Below are positions 1 through 8,465 of a DNA stretch of 64,000 nt, in pieces. The position numbers were made by a program, and so were the translations under genes. The stretch spans positions 1-64,000 of the forward strand of contig NZ_JANCPR020000022.1 in NCBI RefSeq assembly GCF_028657195.3. Direction: 5' to 3'. The first letter of the stretch is position 1. Every line of letters starts with the position of its first letter. The stretch is from Streptomyces iconiensis. Lineage in GTDB: Bacteria; Actinomycetota; Actinomycetes; Streptomycetales; Streptomycetaceae. The notes under the pieces are model-generated. The model made no database searches and had not been told where the DNA came from. It worked only from the letters and a program-made list of their open reading frames with translations.

Positions 1-5
1 TTGCC

Positions 6-70
6 GGGGGGCGGAGCCCCCCGACGCCCGGCCGGCGAGGCCAACGGGGAAAGGGGCGAAGCCCCATATA
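6..70. repeat. dispersed intergenic repeat, copy 1
   Basis: This stretch is nearly identical to 13427-13492. Read on the minus strand it folds into two short hairpins, GGGGCTTCGCCCC (a TTCG tetraloop) and GGGGGGCTCCGCCCCCC. Both copies lie just downstream of a minus-strand gene, here the TetR gene and there the PLP deaminase, so they may act as transcript 3' ends. A further GGGGCGAAGCCCC hairpin lies at about 121-133. Confidence 0.7.
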
Positions 71-137
71 CAAGACAACAGCAACCTGGGGTGAAACCAC
101 AGAAACCACAACGGGGCACGGGGCGAAGCCCCAACAA

Positions 138-785
138 TCAAAGAGTGAGCCCGCGTTCGAGAACACCCAGCGCACGAGCAACCAACGCCCGCAAATCCTC
201 AAGGTCCCCCGACATCCCACTGTCGACCCAAGAGAACATCGCCTCGGTGAGCGCCCCCAGCATCGCCGCGGTGACGATCCGCAGTTCGAGATCGTCGACG
301 GCCCTCCCCGTCCGCTCGGACAGCGCATTCATCAAGACCTGCGCGGTATCGGCTGAGTGCTCACTCATGCGTCCACGCAGCGCCGGCACCTCCCGAATAA
401 GCCGAATACGCTGAAACGTCTCGGCCGCGTCGGTCTCGTAGACCCGCGACAGCGACGAGGAGAGCGCTTCACGCAACGCCGTCACGGGTGACTCACCGGG
501 CGGCCGGTCGCGCAGCGACTGTTCGACCATCGGGTCGTACTCGTCGGTGAGCACGATGTCTTCCTTGGTGGGGAAATACCGGAAAACGGTACTGGGAGAG
601 ACCTCCGCCTCTTCCGCGATCTGGTCGACAGGGGTCGCGTCATACCCCTGGGCCTCGAAAAGGCGGTAAGCGGTCCGCCGGATGGCCTGACGGGTCTGAA
701 TCTTCTTCCGCTCGCGCAGGCCAAGCTTCGCTGTGGGGACGGCTGCGTCGGCGGATTCTGTAGGTGCGGGGGCCATGGATGTCAT
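138..785 (-). CDS. TetR-family transcriptional regulator
   Basis: The 215-residue protein is a TetR-type repressor. The helix-turn-helix is near residues 30-75 (RQAIRRTAYRLFEAQGYD, then VDQIAEEAEVSPSTVFRYF, the family recognition helix). The C-terminal ligand domain is not specific enough to name an inducer. Its start codon overlaps the stop of the exporter gene by 4 bases (782-785), so the two are co-transcribed with the exporter first. It probably represses this operon through the palindrome at 2745-2776 and is relieved by an exported compound. That pairing is inferred from position. Confidence 0.9.
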   Translation of the reverse strand: MTSMAPAPTESADAAVPTAKLGLRERKKIQTRQAIRRTAYRLFEAQGYDATPVDQIAEEAEVSPSTVFRYFPTKEDIVLTDEYDPMVEQSLRDRPPGESPVTALREALSSSLSRVYETDAAETFQRIRLIREVPALRGRMSEHSADTAQVLMNALSERTGRAVDDLELRIVTAAMLGALTEAMFSWVDSGMSGDLEDLRALVARALGVLERGLTL

Positions 786-2686
786 TGTCGGGCATCCCCC
801 TCGCGCGAGGCCATGTCCGCGTCACCCTCCCGCCGTACTGAGCTGGGGCGGTTGGCATCGGCGGAAGGAACATCGGCGGACCCCGCGTCAGCGGGTGGGG
901 CACCGCCGGAGGGAACATCGGCGGACCCCGCGTCAGCGGGTGGGGCACCGCCGGAGGGAACATCAGCGGATCCCGCGCCAGCGGGCGGGACATCGGCGGA
1001 TCCCGCGTCAGCGGAAGGGACATCGGCGGGAGGAAGACCAGCGAACCCCGCATCAGCCGAAGAGCCATCGGCGGAAGGAACATCAGCGGGCGGGCCATCA
1101 GCGAACCCTGTACCACCGGAAGGAACATCGGCGGACCCCGTACCCACACCAGCGCCCCCACCCACACCAGCACCCCGCCCCACACCCCGCAACAACGCCC
1201 CCACAACCACAGCCCCCACCAACGCCCCACCCCCACACACCATCAACACCTGGCTCATGCCGTCGAGGAAGGCCGCGTCGGCCGAAGCGGCGAGGCGGGG
1301 CGCGTCGAACTTGTCGGCGAGGAGATGCGCGGCGACCACCGAGTCGCCGGCGGAGTCCGCAGCACGCGCGGGCAGCCCATCGGGAAGCGCCCCGAGATCC
1401 AACCGCGACCCGTACACCTGCGAGAGCAGGCTCCCGAGCAGCGCGATCCCCAGCGCCGTCCCCATCTGCCGCACGGTCATCAGCAGCCCGGACCCGCTGC
1501 CCGTACGGTCGGCGGGCAGCGAGGTCAGCGCGGCATCCATGCCAGGGACCATGGCGAGCCCGGTGCCCAGCCCCGTGATGGTGAGCCACGTAGCGGCGAG
1601 GGCGTAGCCGTCGCCGGGTTCGGTACGGGCGCCGAGGAACGCGGCGAAGGCGAGCACGACGAGCCCGGCGCTGATGACGAGCCGGGCGCCGAACCGCCCG
1701 GAGAGCGGCGGCGCCACGCGGGCCGCGACCACGACCCCGGCCATCAGCGGCAGCAGCCGCAACCCCGTACCGAGGGCGTCATGGCCGAGGACGGCCTGAA
1801 GGTACTGCGGCACGATGAACAGCAGTCCGGACAGCACCAGCGTGACGAGGGTGACGGACAGACAGCTCCAGCGGAAGCCGGGGGAGCGCAGCAGGTCGAG
1901 GTCGAGCATGGGGCGCGTGCCGCGCTTGCGCCCCGCCCTGCGTTCGCGCAGTACGAGGGCCGCCATGAGCAGTACGGAGGCAGGGAAGAGGCCGACGACG
2001 AGCGGGTCGCTCCAGCCGCGCACGGGGCCCTCGATGATGGCGTAGACGAGCGAGCCCAGACCGGCGATGCCCAGCAGCGTGCCGAGCGGGTCGACGCGGG
2101 GCGCCGCGGGGTCGCGGGACTCGGGCAGGAGCAGCACGCAGGCGAGGATGCCGAGGGCCGCGAGCGGCACGTTGATGAGGAAGACCGAGCCCCACCAGTA
2201 GTGGTCGAGCAGCCAGCCGCCGACGATCGGGCCGAGCGGCATGCCTCCGGCGACGGCGGCCGTCACGGCGCCGATGGCCTTGGTGCGCTCCTTCTCGTCG
2301 GGGAAGAGCGACGGCAGTACGGACAGTACGAGCGGCGAGATGAGCGCGGCGCCCAGGCCCATTCCGGCGCGTGCGGCGATGACCCAGGCGGGGCTGTCGG
2401 CGAGCGTGCCGAGCAGGGAGCCGACGAAGAAGACGCCGAGCCCGGCGACCAGCATGCGCCGGCGTCCGTAACGGTCGCCGAGGAGACCGGCGGGGAGCAT
2501 CGTCGCGGCGAAGACGACGACGTACGCGTCGACGATCCACTGCATGTCGCCGGTGTCGGCGTGGAGTTGGCCCGCCATCTCGGGCAGCGCGACGTTCAGG
2601 ATCGTCAGATCGAAGCCGAGGGTGAGCATGCAGGCGCCGAGCGCCACGAGCGCCCACCAGCGGCGCGGGTCCTGGGTTCCGGGCAT
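782..2686 (-). CDS. MFS drug exporter, DHA2 (EmrB/QacA) type
   Basis: The 634-residue protein is a 14-helix proton antiporter of the DHA2 branch. Residues 1-505 form the membrane part. The start (RRWWALVALGACMLTLGFDLTILNVA) and motif A (LLGDRYGRRRM, near residue 66) are typical. It should export drugs or secondary metabolites from the cytoplasm. The last ~125 residues are an unusual tail of short Ala/Asp/Ser/Pro/Gly repeats (ADVPS, ADAGS types) encoded by tandem DNA repeats at about 840-1145; the family normally ends soon after the last helix. The start has a good ribosome site (GGAGG, 7 bases upstream). It overlaps the TetR gene. The substrate is unknown. Confidence 0.92.
   Translation of the reverse strand: MPGTQDPRRWWALVALGACMLTLGFDLTILNVALPEMAGQLHADTGDMQWIVDAYVVVFAATMLPAGLLGDRYGRRRMLVAGLGVFFVGSLLGTLADSPAWVIAARAGMGLGAALISPLVLSVLPSLFPDEKERTKAIGAVTAAVAGGMPLGPIVGGWLLDHYWWGSVFLINVPLAALGILACVLLLPESRDPAAPRVDPLGTLLGIAGLGSLVYAIIEGPVRGWSDPLVVGLFPASVLLMAALVLRERRAGRKRGTRPMLDLDLLRSPGFRWSCLSVTLVTLVLSGLLFIVPQYLQAVLGHDALGTGLRLLPLMAGVVVAARVAPPLSGRFGARLVISAGLVVLAFAAFLGARTEPGDGYALAATWLTITGLGTGLAMVPGMDAALTSLPADRTGSGSGLLMTVRQMGTALGIALLGSLLSQVYGSRLDLGALPDGLPARAADSAGDSVVAAHLLADKFDAPRLAASADAAFLDGMSQVLMVCGGGALVGAVVVGALLRGVGRGAGVGGGAGVGTGSADVPSGGTGFADGPPADVPSADGSSADAGFAGLPPADVPSADAGSADVPPAGAGSADVPSGGAPPADAGSADVPSGGAPPADAGSADVPSADANRPSSVRREGDADMASREGDARQ
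840..1145. repeat. in-frame tandem repeats in exporter tail
   Basis: Two perfect 45-base units lie at 871-915 and 916-960, with diverged 15-base-derived units on both sides. They encode the hydrophilic Ala/Asp/Ser/Pro-rich tail of the MFS exporter. All units stay in frame. Confidence 0.85.
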
Positions 2687-2744
2687 GGCGCTGCCTCCGC
2701 TTCGTCACCGTCACATCACGCCGCGTCCGTCTCTCTCACGGCGA

Positions 2745-2776
2745 TGACAGTAACTCTCAAAAGAAAGTAACCGTCA
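2745..2776. promoter_or_regulatory. inverted repeat, probable TetR operator and promoter
   Basis: TGACAGTAACTCTC (2745-2758) and GAAAGTAACCGTCA (2763-2776) form an 11/14 inverted repeat around AAAA. On the minus strand TTGACG (complement of 2772-2777) is a plausible -35 box with TACTGT or TTACTG as -10, so a bound repressor would block the exporter-TetR operon. The rest of the gap to 2961 is GC-rich with no gene. Confidence 0.6.
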
Positions 2777-2961
2777 ATAGCGCGACCGGCTCGCACACCA
2801 CAGACGGCACCCACACCGGCCGGCCCCGGCACCAAGGGCGGCTCCGGCGCCGAGGGGCAGGCCCGCCACCAGGGCCGGGCCCGCCAGCGGCGGAGCCCCT
2901 GGCCGCCCGGGGTGAGGGAAAACACGGGGCGCCCCGCGAGGCCCCCGCTTAGGGTGGCGAC

Positions 2962-4173
2962 ATGCAGGTGATCCAGTCGACGAAGCTCGCCAATGTCTGT
3001 TACGAGATCCGGGGCCCGGTCCTGGAGGAGGCGATGCGGCTGGAGGCGGCGGGGCACCAGATCCTGAAGCTCAACACCGGCAACCCGGCAGCCTTCGGCT
3101 TCGACTGCCCTCCCGAGATCCTGGAGGACATGCTCCGCAACGTCGGTACGGCGCACGGCTACGGCGACGCCAAGGGCCTGCTCTCGGCACGCCGCGCGGT
3201 CATGCAGCACTACCAGACGCGGGGCATCGAGCTGTCCGTCGAGGACATCTACCTCGGCAACGGCGTCTCCGAGCTGATCCAGATGTCCATGCAGGCGCTG
3301 CTGGACGACGGGGACGAGGTGCTCGTCCCCGCACCCGACTACCCGCTGTGGACCGCCTCGGTGTCCCTCGCCGGCGGCACAGCCGTCCACTACAGGTGCG
3401 ACGAGCAGTCCGACTGGATGCCCGATCTGGCCGACGTCGAGCGCAAGGTCACCGACCGCACCAAGGCGCTCGTCATCATCAACCCGAACAACCCCACGGG
3501 TGCGGTCTACGACGACGAGATGCTGCGCGGCCTCACGGACATCGCGCGCCGCCACAACCTCGTGGTCTGCTCCGACGAGATCTACGACCGCATCCTGTAC
3601 GACGGCGCCACCCACACGCCGACCACGGTCATCGCGCCCGACCTGCTGACCCTCACCTTCAACGGCCTCTCGAAGTCGTACCGGGTCGCCGGATACCGCA
3701 GCGGCTGGCTGGCGGTCTGCGGGCCCAAGGCGCACGCCGGGAGCTACATCGAGGGCCTCACCATCCTCGCCAACATGCGCCTGTGTGCGAACGTGCCGGC
3801 GCAGCACGCCGTCGCCGCCGCGCTGGGCGGGCGCCAGACCATCGAGGATCTCGTCCTGCCGGGCGGCCGTCTGCGCGAGCAGCGGGACACGGCGTACGAG
3901 CTGCTCACGCAGATTCCGGGGGTGAGCTGTGTGAAGCCGAAGGGCGCCATCTACGCTTTCCCCCGGCTCGACCCGAAGGTCTACAAGATCAAGGACGACC
4001 GGCAGATGGTGATCGATCTGCTGCGCGCCGAGAAGATCATGATCGTGCACGGCACCGGGTTCAACTGGCCCGAGCCCGACCACTTCCGCATCGTCAATCT
4101 GCCGGGCGTCGCCGAACTCACCGAAGCGGTGACCCGCATCGGCCGCTTCCTGGACGGTTACGGGCAGCCGTGA
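2962..4173 (+). CDS. PLP aminotransferase, fold type I (AlaA-like)
   Basis: The 403-residue class I/II aminotransferase closely resembles the AlaA/AlaT group that makes alanine from pyruvate and glutamate. Visible landmarks are NPNNPTGAVY (174-183), SDEIYDR with Asp205 and Tyr208, the PLP lysine Lys238 in GLSKSYRVAGYRSGW, and Arg376 in FRIVNLPG for the substrate carboxylate. The length is normal. It sits alone between divergent and unrelated genes. An alanine/valine-pyruvate or similar general transaminase role is likely; exact substrate choice cannot be read from sequence. Confidence 0.9.
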   Translation: MQVIQSTKLANVCYEIRGPVLEEAMRLEAAGHQILKLNTGNPAAFGFDCPPEILEDMLRNVGTAHGYGDAKGLLSARRAVMQHYQTRGIELSVEDIYLGNGVSELIQMSMQALLDDGDEVLVPAPDYPLWTASVSLAGGTAVHYRCDEQSDWMPDLADVERKVTDRTKALVIINPNNPTGAVYDDEMLRGLTDIARRHNLVVCSDEIYDRILYDGATHTPTTVIAPDLLTLTFNGLSKSYRVAGYRSGWLAVCGPKAHAGSYIEGLTILANMRLCANVPAQHAVAAALGGRQTIEDLVLPGGRLREQRDTAYELLTQIPGVSCVKPKGAIYAFPRLDPKVYKIKDDRQMVIDLLRAEKIMIVHGTGFNWPEPDHFRIVNLPGVAELTEAVTRIGRFLDGYGQP

Positions 4174-4212
4174 CGCCGTGCGCGTGCCGTGCGCTCTGAA
4201 TTCCGGACAACT

Positions 4213-4227
4213 TTAGACTGCGTCTAA
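4213..4227. promoter_or_regulatory. Fur/PerR-type palindrome
   Basis: TTAGAC-TGC-GTCTAA is a perfect 6-3-6 palindrome, and 13 of 14 arm bases fit the 7-1-7 layout used by PerR/CatR/FurA boxes (TTAGAAT-n-ATTCTAA type). A -10-like TAGGAT lies at 4230-4235, so the site overlaps the promoter of the 4270 gene. The assignment to a Fur-family repressor is inference. Confidence 0.45.
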
Positions 4228-4269
4228 GTTAGGATGGCTTCCTGCACGCACGAGCCAGGAGGCACATCC

Positions 4270-4680
4270 ATGTACGAACCGATCCGCACCAAGTCGGTCC
4301 ACAGCCTGGCCGACCGCAGTGCACAGGACGTTCCTGGGCGCTCGCGCGAGGAAGAGCTCGACATCCGGCTCGCCGGGCATCTGACGGCGCTCCTGACGGT
4401 GACCGACGAACTGCGCGTTCTGCTGCCTGAGCCGGCGCTCGACGACGCGGCGCGTGATCTCGCCGCGCACGTCGCGCGGCTCGCGGGGCGTGCCCCGCTG
4501 AGGGCGGAGCCCACCGCGCGCAGCGCGGAGCCTTCGCATGTCGCCTCGCTCCACGCGCGGGCCCGCATGCTCGCGGGGAACGCACTGTCCGTCGCGCTCT
4601 CGCGGGGCGACGAAGCGGCGGCTGCGCTCGCAGCGGCGCGCATGGACGCGCACGAGGCGGCGTCCCCGGTCCCCGCCTGA
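4270..4680 (+). CDS. conserved-type small protein of unknown function
   Basis: The 136-residue soluble, Ala/Arg/Glu-rich protein is predicted to be mostly helical (RLAGHLTALLTVTDELRVLLPEPALDDAARDLAAH as one segment). It has no signal peptide, Cys motif or recognisable domain. The start at 4270 is chosen because AGGAGG lies at 4257-4262. It has its own promoter region with the Fur-type palindrome, which suggests control by metal or peroxide. It converges on the PEP carboxykinase gene across a strong hairpin. I do not recognise the family. Confidence 0.7.
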   Translation: MYEPIRTKSVHSLADRSAQDVPGRSREEELDIRLAGHLTALLTVTDELRVLLPEPALDDAARDLAAHVARLAGRAPLRAEPTARSAEPSHVASLHARARMLAGNALSVALSRGDEAAAALAAARMDAHEAASPVPA

Positions 4681-4700
4681 GACCGCCGCCCGGACCACAG

Positions 4701-4747
4701 GACAGCGGCCCGCCCCGGACCCCCGCTCGGGGGCCCGGGGCGCTGTC
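4701..4747. terminator. bidirectional terminator hairpin
   Basis: GACAGCG (4701-4707) pairs with CGCTGTC (4741-4747), with a GC-rich inner stem (CCCCGG/CCGGGG and CCCCCG/CGGGGG). It sits between two convergent genes. Confidence 0.75.
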
Positions 4748-4767
4748 GTACGCGGGGCCGGGAGGGG

Positions 4768-6618
4768 CTAGCCCAGGCGCTTCACCAGGGACCTGTACTC
4801 GTCCCAGAGCGCGGTGGGCGTGTGGTCGCCGAAGGTGTTGAGGTGCTCGGGGATGAGCGCGGCCTCGTCGCGCCAGACGTCCTTGTCGACGGCCAGGATG
4901 AAGTCCAGCTCCGCGTCGGTGAGGCCGAGCCCCTCCGTGTCGAGTGCTTCCTTGGGCGGGACGACGCCGATGGGCGTCTCGACGCCCTTCGCCTCGCCGT
5001 TGAGGCGCTCGACGACCCACTTGAGGACGCGGCTGTTCTCACCGAAGCCGGGCCAGACGAACTTGCCCTCGTCGTTCTTCTTGAACCAGTTGACGTAGTA
5101 GATCTTCGGCAGCTTCGAGGCGTCGGCCGCGTTCTGTCCGACCTTGAGCCAGTGGCCGAAGTAGTCGCCCATGTTGTAGCCGCAGAAGGGCAGCATCGCG
5201 AAGGGGTCGCGGCGCAGTTCGCCGACCTTGCCCTCGGCGGCTGCCGTCTTCTCGCTGGCGACGTTGGCGCCGAGGAAGACGCCGTGCTGCCAGTCGAAGG
5301 ACTCGGTGACCAGCGGTACGGCGGTGGCCCTGCGTCCGCCGAAGAGGATCGCCGAGATCGGCACGCCGCGCGGGTCCTCCCACTCGGGCGCGATGATGGG
5401 GCACTGCCCGGCGGGCACGGTGAAGCGCGCGTTGGGGTGCGCTGCCGGGGTGCCGGACTCGGGCGTCCAGGCGTTGCCCTTCCAGTCGGTCAGGCGTGCG
5501 GGCGTCTCCTCGGTCATGCCCTCCCACCACACGTCGTCGTCCTCGGTGAGCGCGACGTTGGTGAAGACCGAGTTGCCCCAAAGGGTCTTCATGGCATTGG
5601 CGTTGGTGTCCTCGCCGGTGCCGGGCGCGACACCGAAGAAGCCGGCCTCGGGGTTGATGGCGTAGAGGCGGCCGTCGTCGCCGTACCGCATCCAGGCGAT
5701 GTCGTCGCCGATCGTCTCCACCGTCCAGCCCGGGATCGTCGGCTGGAGCATCGCGAGGTTGGTCTTGCCGCAGGCCGAAGGGAACGCCGCGGCAACGTAC
5801 TTGACGGCCTCGGTCCCGCCGCGCGGCGGCGTCAGCTTCAGGATGAGCATGTGTTCGGCGAGCCAGCCCTCGTCGCGCGCCATCACGGAGGCGATGCGCA
5901 GCGCGTAACACTTCTTGCCGAGCAGCGCGTTGCCGCCGTAGCCGGACCCGAAGGACCAGATCTCCCGGGTCTCCGGGAAGTGTGAGATGTACTTCGTCGA
6001 GTTGCAGGGCCACGGCACGTCCTGCTCGCCCTCGGCCAGCGGGGCGCCGAGGGTGTGCACCGCCTTGACGAAGAAGCCGTCGTCGCCCAGCTCGTCCAGC
6101 ACATCCTGGCCCATACGGGTCATGGTGCGCATGGAGACGGCGACATAGGCGGAGTCGGTGATCTCGACGCCGAGCGCGGAGAGCGGGGAGCCGAGCGGGC
6201 CCATGCAGAAGGGGACGACGTACATCGTGCGTCCGCGCATCGCACCGCGGAAGACGCCGTTCTCACCGGTGAAGACGGCGCGCATCTCCGCCGGGTCCTT
6301 CCAGTGGTTGGTCGGGCCCGCGTCCTCCTCCTTCTCGGAACAGATGAACGTGCGGTCCTCGACGCGTGCCACATCGGAGGGATCCGAGGCCGCGTAGTAC
6401 GAGTTGGGCCGCTTGACCGGGTCGAGCTTCTTGAAGGTGCCCTTTGCCACCAGCTCTTCGGCCAGGCGCTCGTACTCCGCTTCCGAGCCGTCGCACCAGA
6501 CGACGGCGTCGGGCTCGGTGAGGGCGGCGATCTCGTTCACCCAGGAGATCAGCTCCTGGTGACGGGTGGGAAGGGTCGAAGGGGACGAAGAAGAGGGAGC
6601 CGCAGAACTGCGCGCCAC
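4768..6618 (-). CDS. pckG: phosphoenolpyruvate carboxykinase (GTP)
   Basis: The 616-residue enzyme converts oxaloacetate and GTP to phosphoenolpyruvate, CO2 and GDP, the entry step of gluconeogenesis. It is the GTP form. The kinase-1 motif FPSACGKTNLAM carries Cys283 and Lys285; RGRTMYVVPFCMGPLGS, WGNSVFTNVALTEDDDVWWEG and FCGYNMGDYFGHWL are all typical, and the length fits. The start is GTG at 6618 with GGAG about 8 bases upstream. It stands alone with a ~360-base upstream region holding an inverted repeat (6648-6671), as expected for a carbon-regulated gene. Confidence 0.98.
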   Translation of the reverse strand: MARSSAAPSSSSPSTLPTRHQELISWVNEIAALTEPDAVVWCDGSEAEYERLAEELVAKGTFKKLDPVKRPNSYYAASDPSDVARVEDRTFICSEKEEDAGPTNHWKDPAEMRAVFTGENGVFRGAMRGRTMYVVPFCMGPLGSPLSALGVEITDSAYVAVSMRTMTRMGQDVLDELGDDGFFVKAVHTLGAPLAEGEQDVPWPCNSTKYISHFPETREIWSFGSGYGGNALLGKKCYALRIASVMARDEGWLAEHMLILKLTPPRGGTEAVKYVAAAFPSACGKTNLAMLQPTIPGWTVETIGDDIAWMRYGDDGRLYAINPEAGFFGVAPGTGEDTNANAMKTLWGNSVFTNVALTEDDDVWWEGMTEETPARLTDWKGNAWTPESGTPAAHPNARFTVPAGQCPIIAPEWEDPRGVPISAILFGGRRATAVPLVTESFDWQHGVFLGANVASEKTAAAEGKVGELRRDPFAMLPFCGYNMGDYFGHWLKVGQNAADASKLPKIYYVNWFKKNDEGKFVWPGFGENSRVLKWVVERLNGEAKGVETPIGVVPPKEALDTEGLGLTDAELDFILAVDKDVWRDEAALIPEHLNTFGDHTPTALWDEYRSLVKRLG

Positions 6619-6647
6619 GATCGCTCCAGACGGTTGAGGGTTTTGGT

Positions 6648-6671
6648 GCGGATACAGGCACCTATATCCGC
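6648..6671. promoter_or_regulatory. inverted repeat upstream of pckG
   Basis: GCGGATA (6648-6654) and TATCCGC (6665-6671) are perfect 7-base arms 10 bases apart, 30 bases before the pckG start. This is a candidate operator or leader hairpin. The rest of the gap to 6976 has no convincing gene; a short palindrome AGCCT-AG-AGGCT lies near 6782-6793. Confidence 0.45.
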
Positions 6672-6979
6672 TTCTGCTTGCTGTCTCTCAGTGCCGCCCC
6701 TTGGGGGCCGCGACCCGGATGCTGTCGTGGCAGGTGACTCGTTCGCTCATCCGGTGCCGCTTGTGCTCATCTGATCATGCGAGCCTAGAGGCTATCTGTC
6801 CAGATGTGAATCGTGTGTCCGTCACCACGTCGGCACGGGTGTGCACGGCGGGTGAACACGCGGGCGTGCGCCGGGTACCCGCATGGCGCGGACGTACGAC
6901 AGGTTCCCGGCCGCGTGGTGGCGGGTGTCACCGTCGACGGGGCAACGGACACCTGCGGCACCGTAGATACGATGGCGTG

Positions 6980-7744
6980 ATGACAGCCTCCGAGCCCTCG
7001 CCCCCGGAGCGGCTCCCGTCCCCGGAGCAGCATGTGACCACGGAGCAGCACGCGCCCCCCTCAGCGGCTGCCGGGAGGCTCTCCGCCTCGGCAGCCAGTG
7101 CCGCCCAGGTCATCAAGCCGAAGCTGCGCGGTTGGCTGCACGCCGGGATGTTCCCCGCCGTGCTCTTCTCCGGCGTCTTCCTGACCGCTCTCGCCGGCAG
7201 CACACGCGGGCGCATCGCCTGTGCCGTCTTCACGCTCTCCGCCTGCCTGCTCTTCGGCATCAGCGCGCTCTACCACAGGGGCGACTGGAGTCCGCGGGTC
7301 AACGCGGTGCTGCGCCGCCTCGACCACGCCAACATCTTCCTGATCATCGCGGGCACCTACACACCGCTGACGATCCTGCTGCTGCCCGACGGCAGACGCG
7401 ATCTGCTGCTGTGGGGGATCTGGGCGGCGGCGGCCGTCGGGATCGCCTTCCGTGTGCTGTGGGTCGGAGCACCGCGCTGGCTCTATACGCCGTGCTACAT
7501 CGCAATGGGCTGGGCCGCCGTCTTCTTCCTGCCCGACTTCATGCGCCAGGGCGGCATCGCGGTGTTCGTCTGCGTGATCGTCGGCGGGCTGCTCTACAGC
7601 GTCGGCGGCGTCATCTACGGCATCAAGAAGCCGAACCCGTCCCCGCGTTGGTTCGGCTTCCACGAGGTCTTCCACTCCTTCACGCTGGCCGCCTTCGCCG
7701 TGCACTACGTGGGCATCTCCCTGGTGGCCTACCAGCACACGTGA
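6980..7744 (+). CDS. hemolysin III / PAQR-family membrane protein
   Basis: The protein has 254 residues: a hydrophilic N-terminus of ~55 residues, then seven probable membrane helices. Family marks are SALYHRGDW, DHANIFLIIAGTYTPL and FHEVFHSFTLAAFAVHY, which supply the conserved Ser/His/Asp/His/His set of the YqfA/HlyIII/PAQR metal-dependent hydrolase fold. The bacterial function is uncertain; membrane-lipid hydrolase or sensor is proposed for relatives. There is no ribosome site: TAGATA (6964-6969) is a good -10 box placed so that transcription would begin at GTG 6977 or ATG 6980, so the mRNA may be leaderless. Confidence 0.88.
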   Translation: MTASEPSPPERLPSPEQHVTTEQHAPPSAAAGRLSASAASAAQVIKPKLRGWLHAGMFPAVLFSGVFLTALAGSTRGRIACAVFTLSACLLFGISALYHRGDWSPRVNAVLRRLDHANIFLIIAGTYTPLTILLLPDGRRDLLLWGIWAAAAVGIAFRVLWVGAPRWLYTPCYIAMGWAAVFFLPDFMRQGGIAVFVCVIVGGLLYSVGGVIYGIKKPNPSPRWFGFHEVFHSFTLAAFAVHYVGISLVAYQHT

Positions 7745-7793
7745 GCGCAGGCGTACGTGCGCCCCTCAGGCTGAACGGCCCGGCCGACCACGG

Positions 7794-8465
7794 TCATTCG
7801 GGCCGGACCAGCCCGGTGTTGTAGGCGAGGATGACCGCCTGCACGCGGTCGCGGACGCCGGTCTTGGCCAGGACGCGGCCCACATGGGTCTTGACCGTCG
7901 ACTCGGCGAGGGACAGCCGCGCGGCGATCTCGGCGTTGTTCCAGCCGCGTCCCACGGCGACGAGTACCTCGCGCTCGCGCTCCGTGAGGACGGTGAGGCG
8001 CGGGTCCTGGCGCGGGGGAGCGGAGCCCGGTTCCCTGGCCGGGAGCCGGTCGGCGAAGGCGTCGAGCAGCCGGCGGGTCAGCGCGGGCGCCACCACGGCG
8101 TCCCCGCTCGCCACGGCGCGGATGCCGGAGAGCAGGTCGCCGGGCTGGGCGTCCTTGACGAGGAACCCGCTGGCCCCCGCGCGCAGCCCCGCGTACGCGT
8201 ACTCGTCCAGGTCGAACGTCGTGAGGATCAGCACCCGCGAACGGCCGCCCGTCGCGACGATGCGGCGGGTCGCCTCGATACCGTCCAGGCCCGGCATCCG
8301 CACATCCATCAGCACGACGTCCGGCTGGAGTTCGGCGGCCATCCGTACGGCCTCGGTACCGTTCGCCGCCTCACCGAGGAGCGTCAGGTCGTCCTGGCTC
8401 TCCAGGAGCATCCGGAAGCCGAAGCGCTGGAGCGCCTGGTCGTCCGCGATCACCACTGTCGTCAC
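7794..8465 (-). CDS. NarL/FixJ-type response regulator
   Basis: The 223-residue regulator has a receiver domain (acidic Asp8 and Asp9, phospho-acceptor Asp54 in VVLMDVRMPG) and a C-terminal LuxR helix-turn-helix (LTEREREVLVAVGRGWNNAEIAARL, then STVKTHV). It starts with GTG at 8465, inside the 3' end of the kinase gene (95-base overlap). It is the last gene of the ABC/two-component operon and should control transcription of that transporter. Confidence 0.95.
   Translation of the reverse strand: MTTVVIADDQALQRFGFRMLLESQDDLTLLGEAANGTEAVRMAAELQPDVVLMDVRMPGLDGIEATRRIVATGGRSRVLILTTFDLDEYAYAGLRAGASGFLVKDAQPGDLLSGIRAVASGDAVVAPALTRRLLDAFADRLPAREPGSAPPRQDPRLTVLTEREREVLVAVGRGWNNAEIAARLSLAESTVKTHVGRVLAKTGVRDRVQAVILAYNTGLVRPE

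Noticed and set aside
1..414. Plus-strand frame at the left edge
   Set aside because: It runs over the dispersed repeat and the TetR 3' end in antisense and has no coding character.
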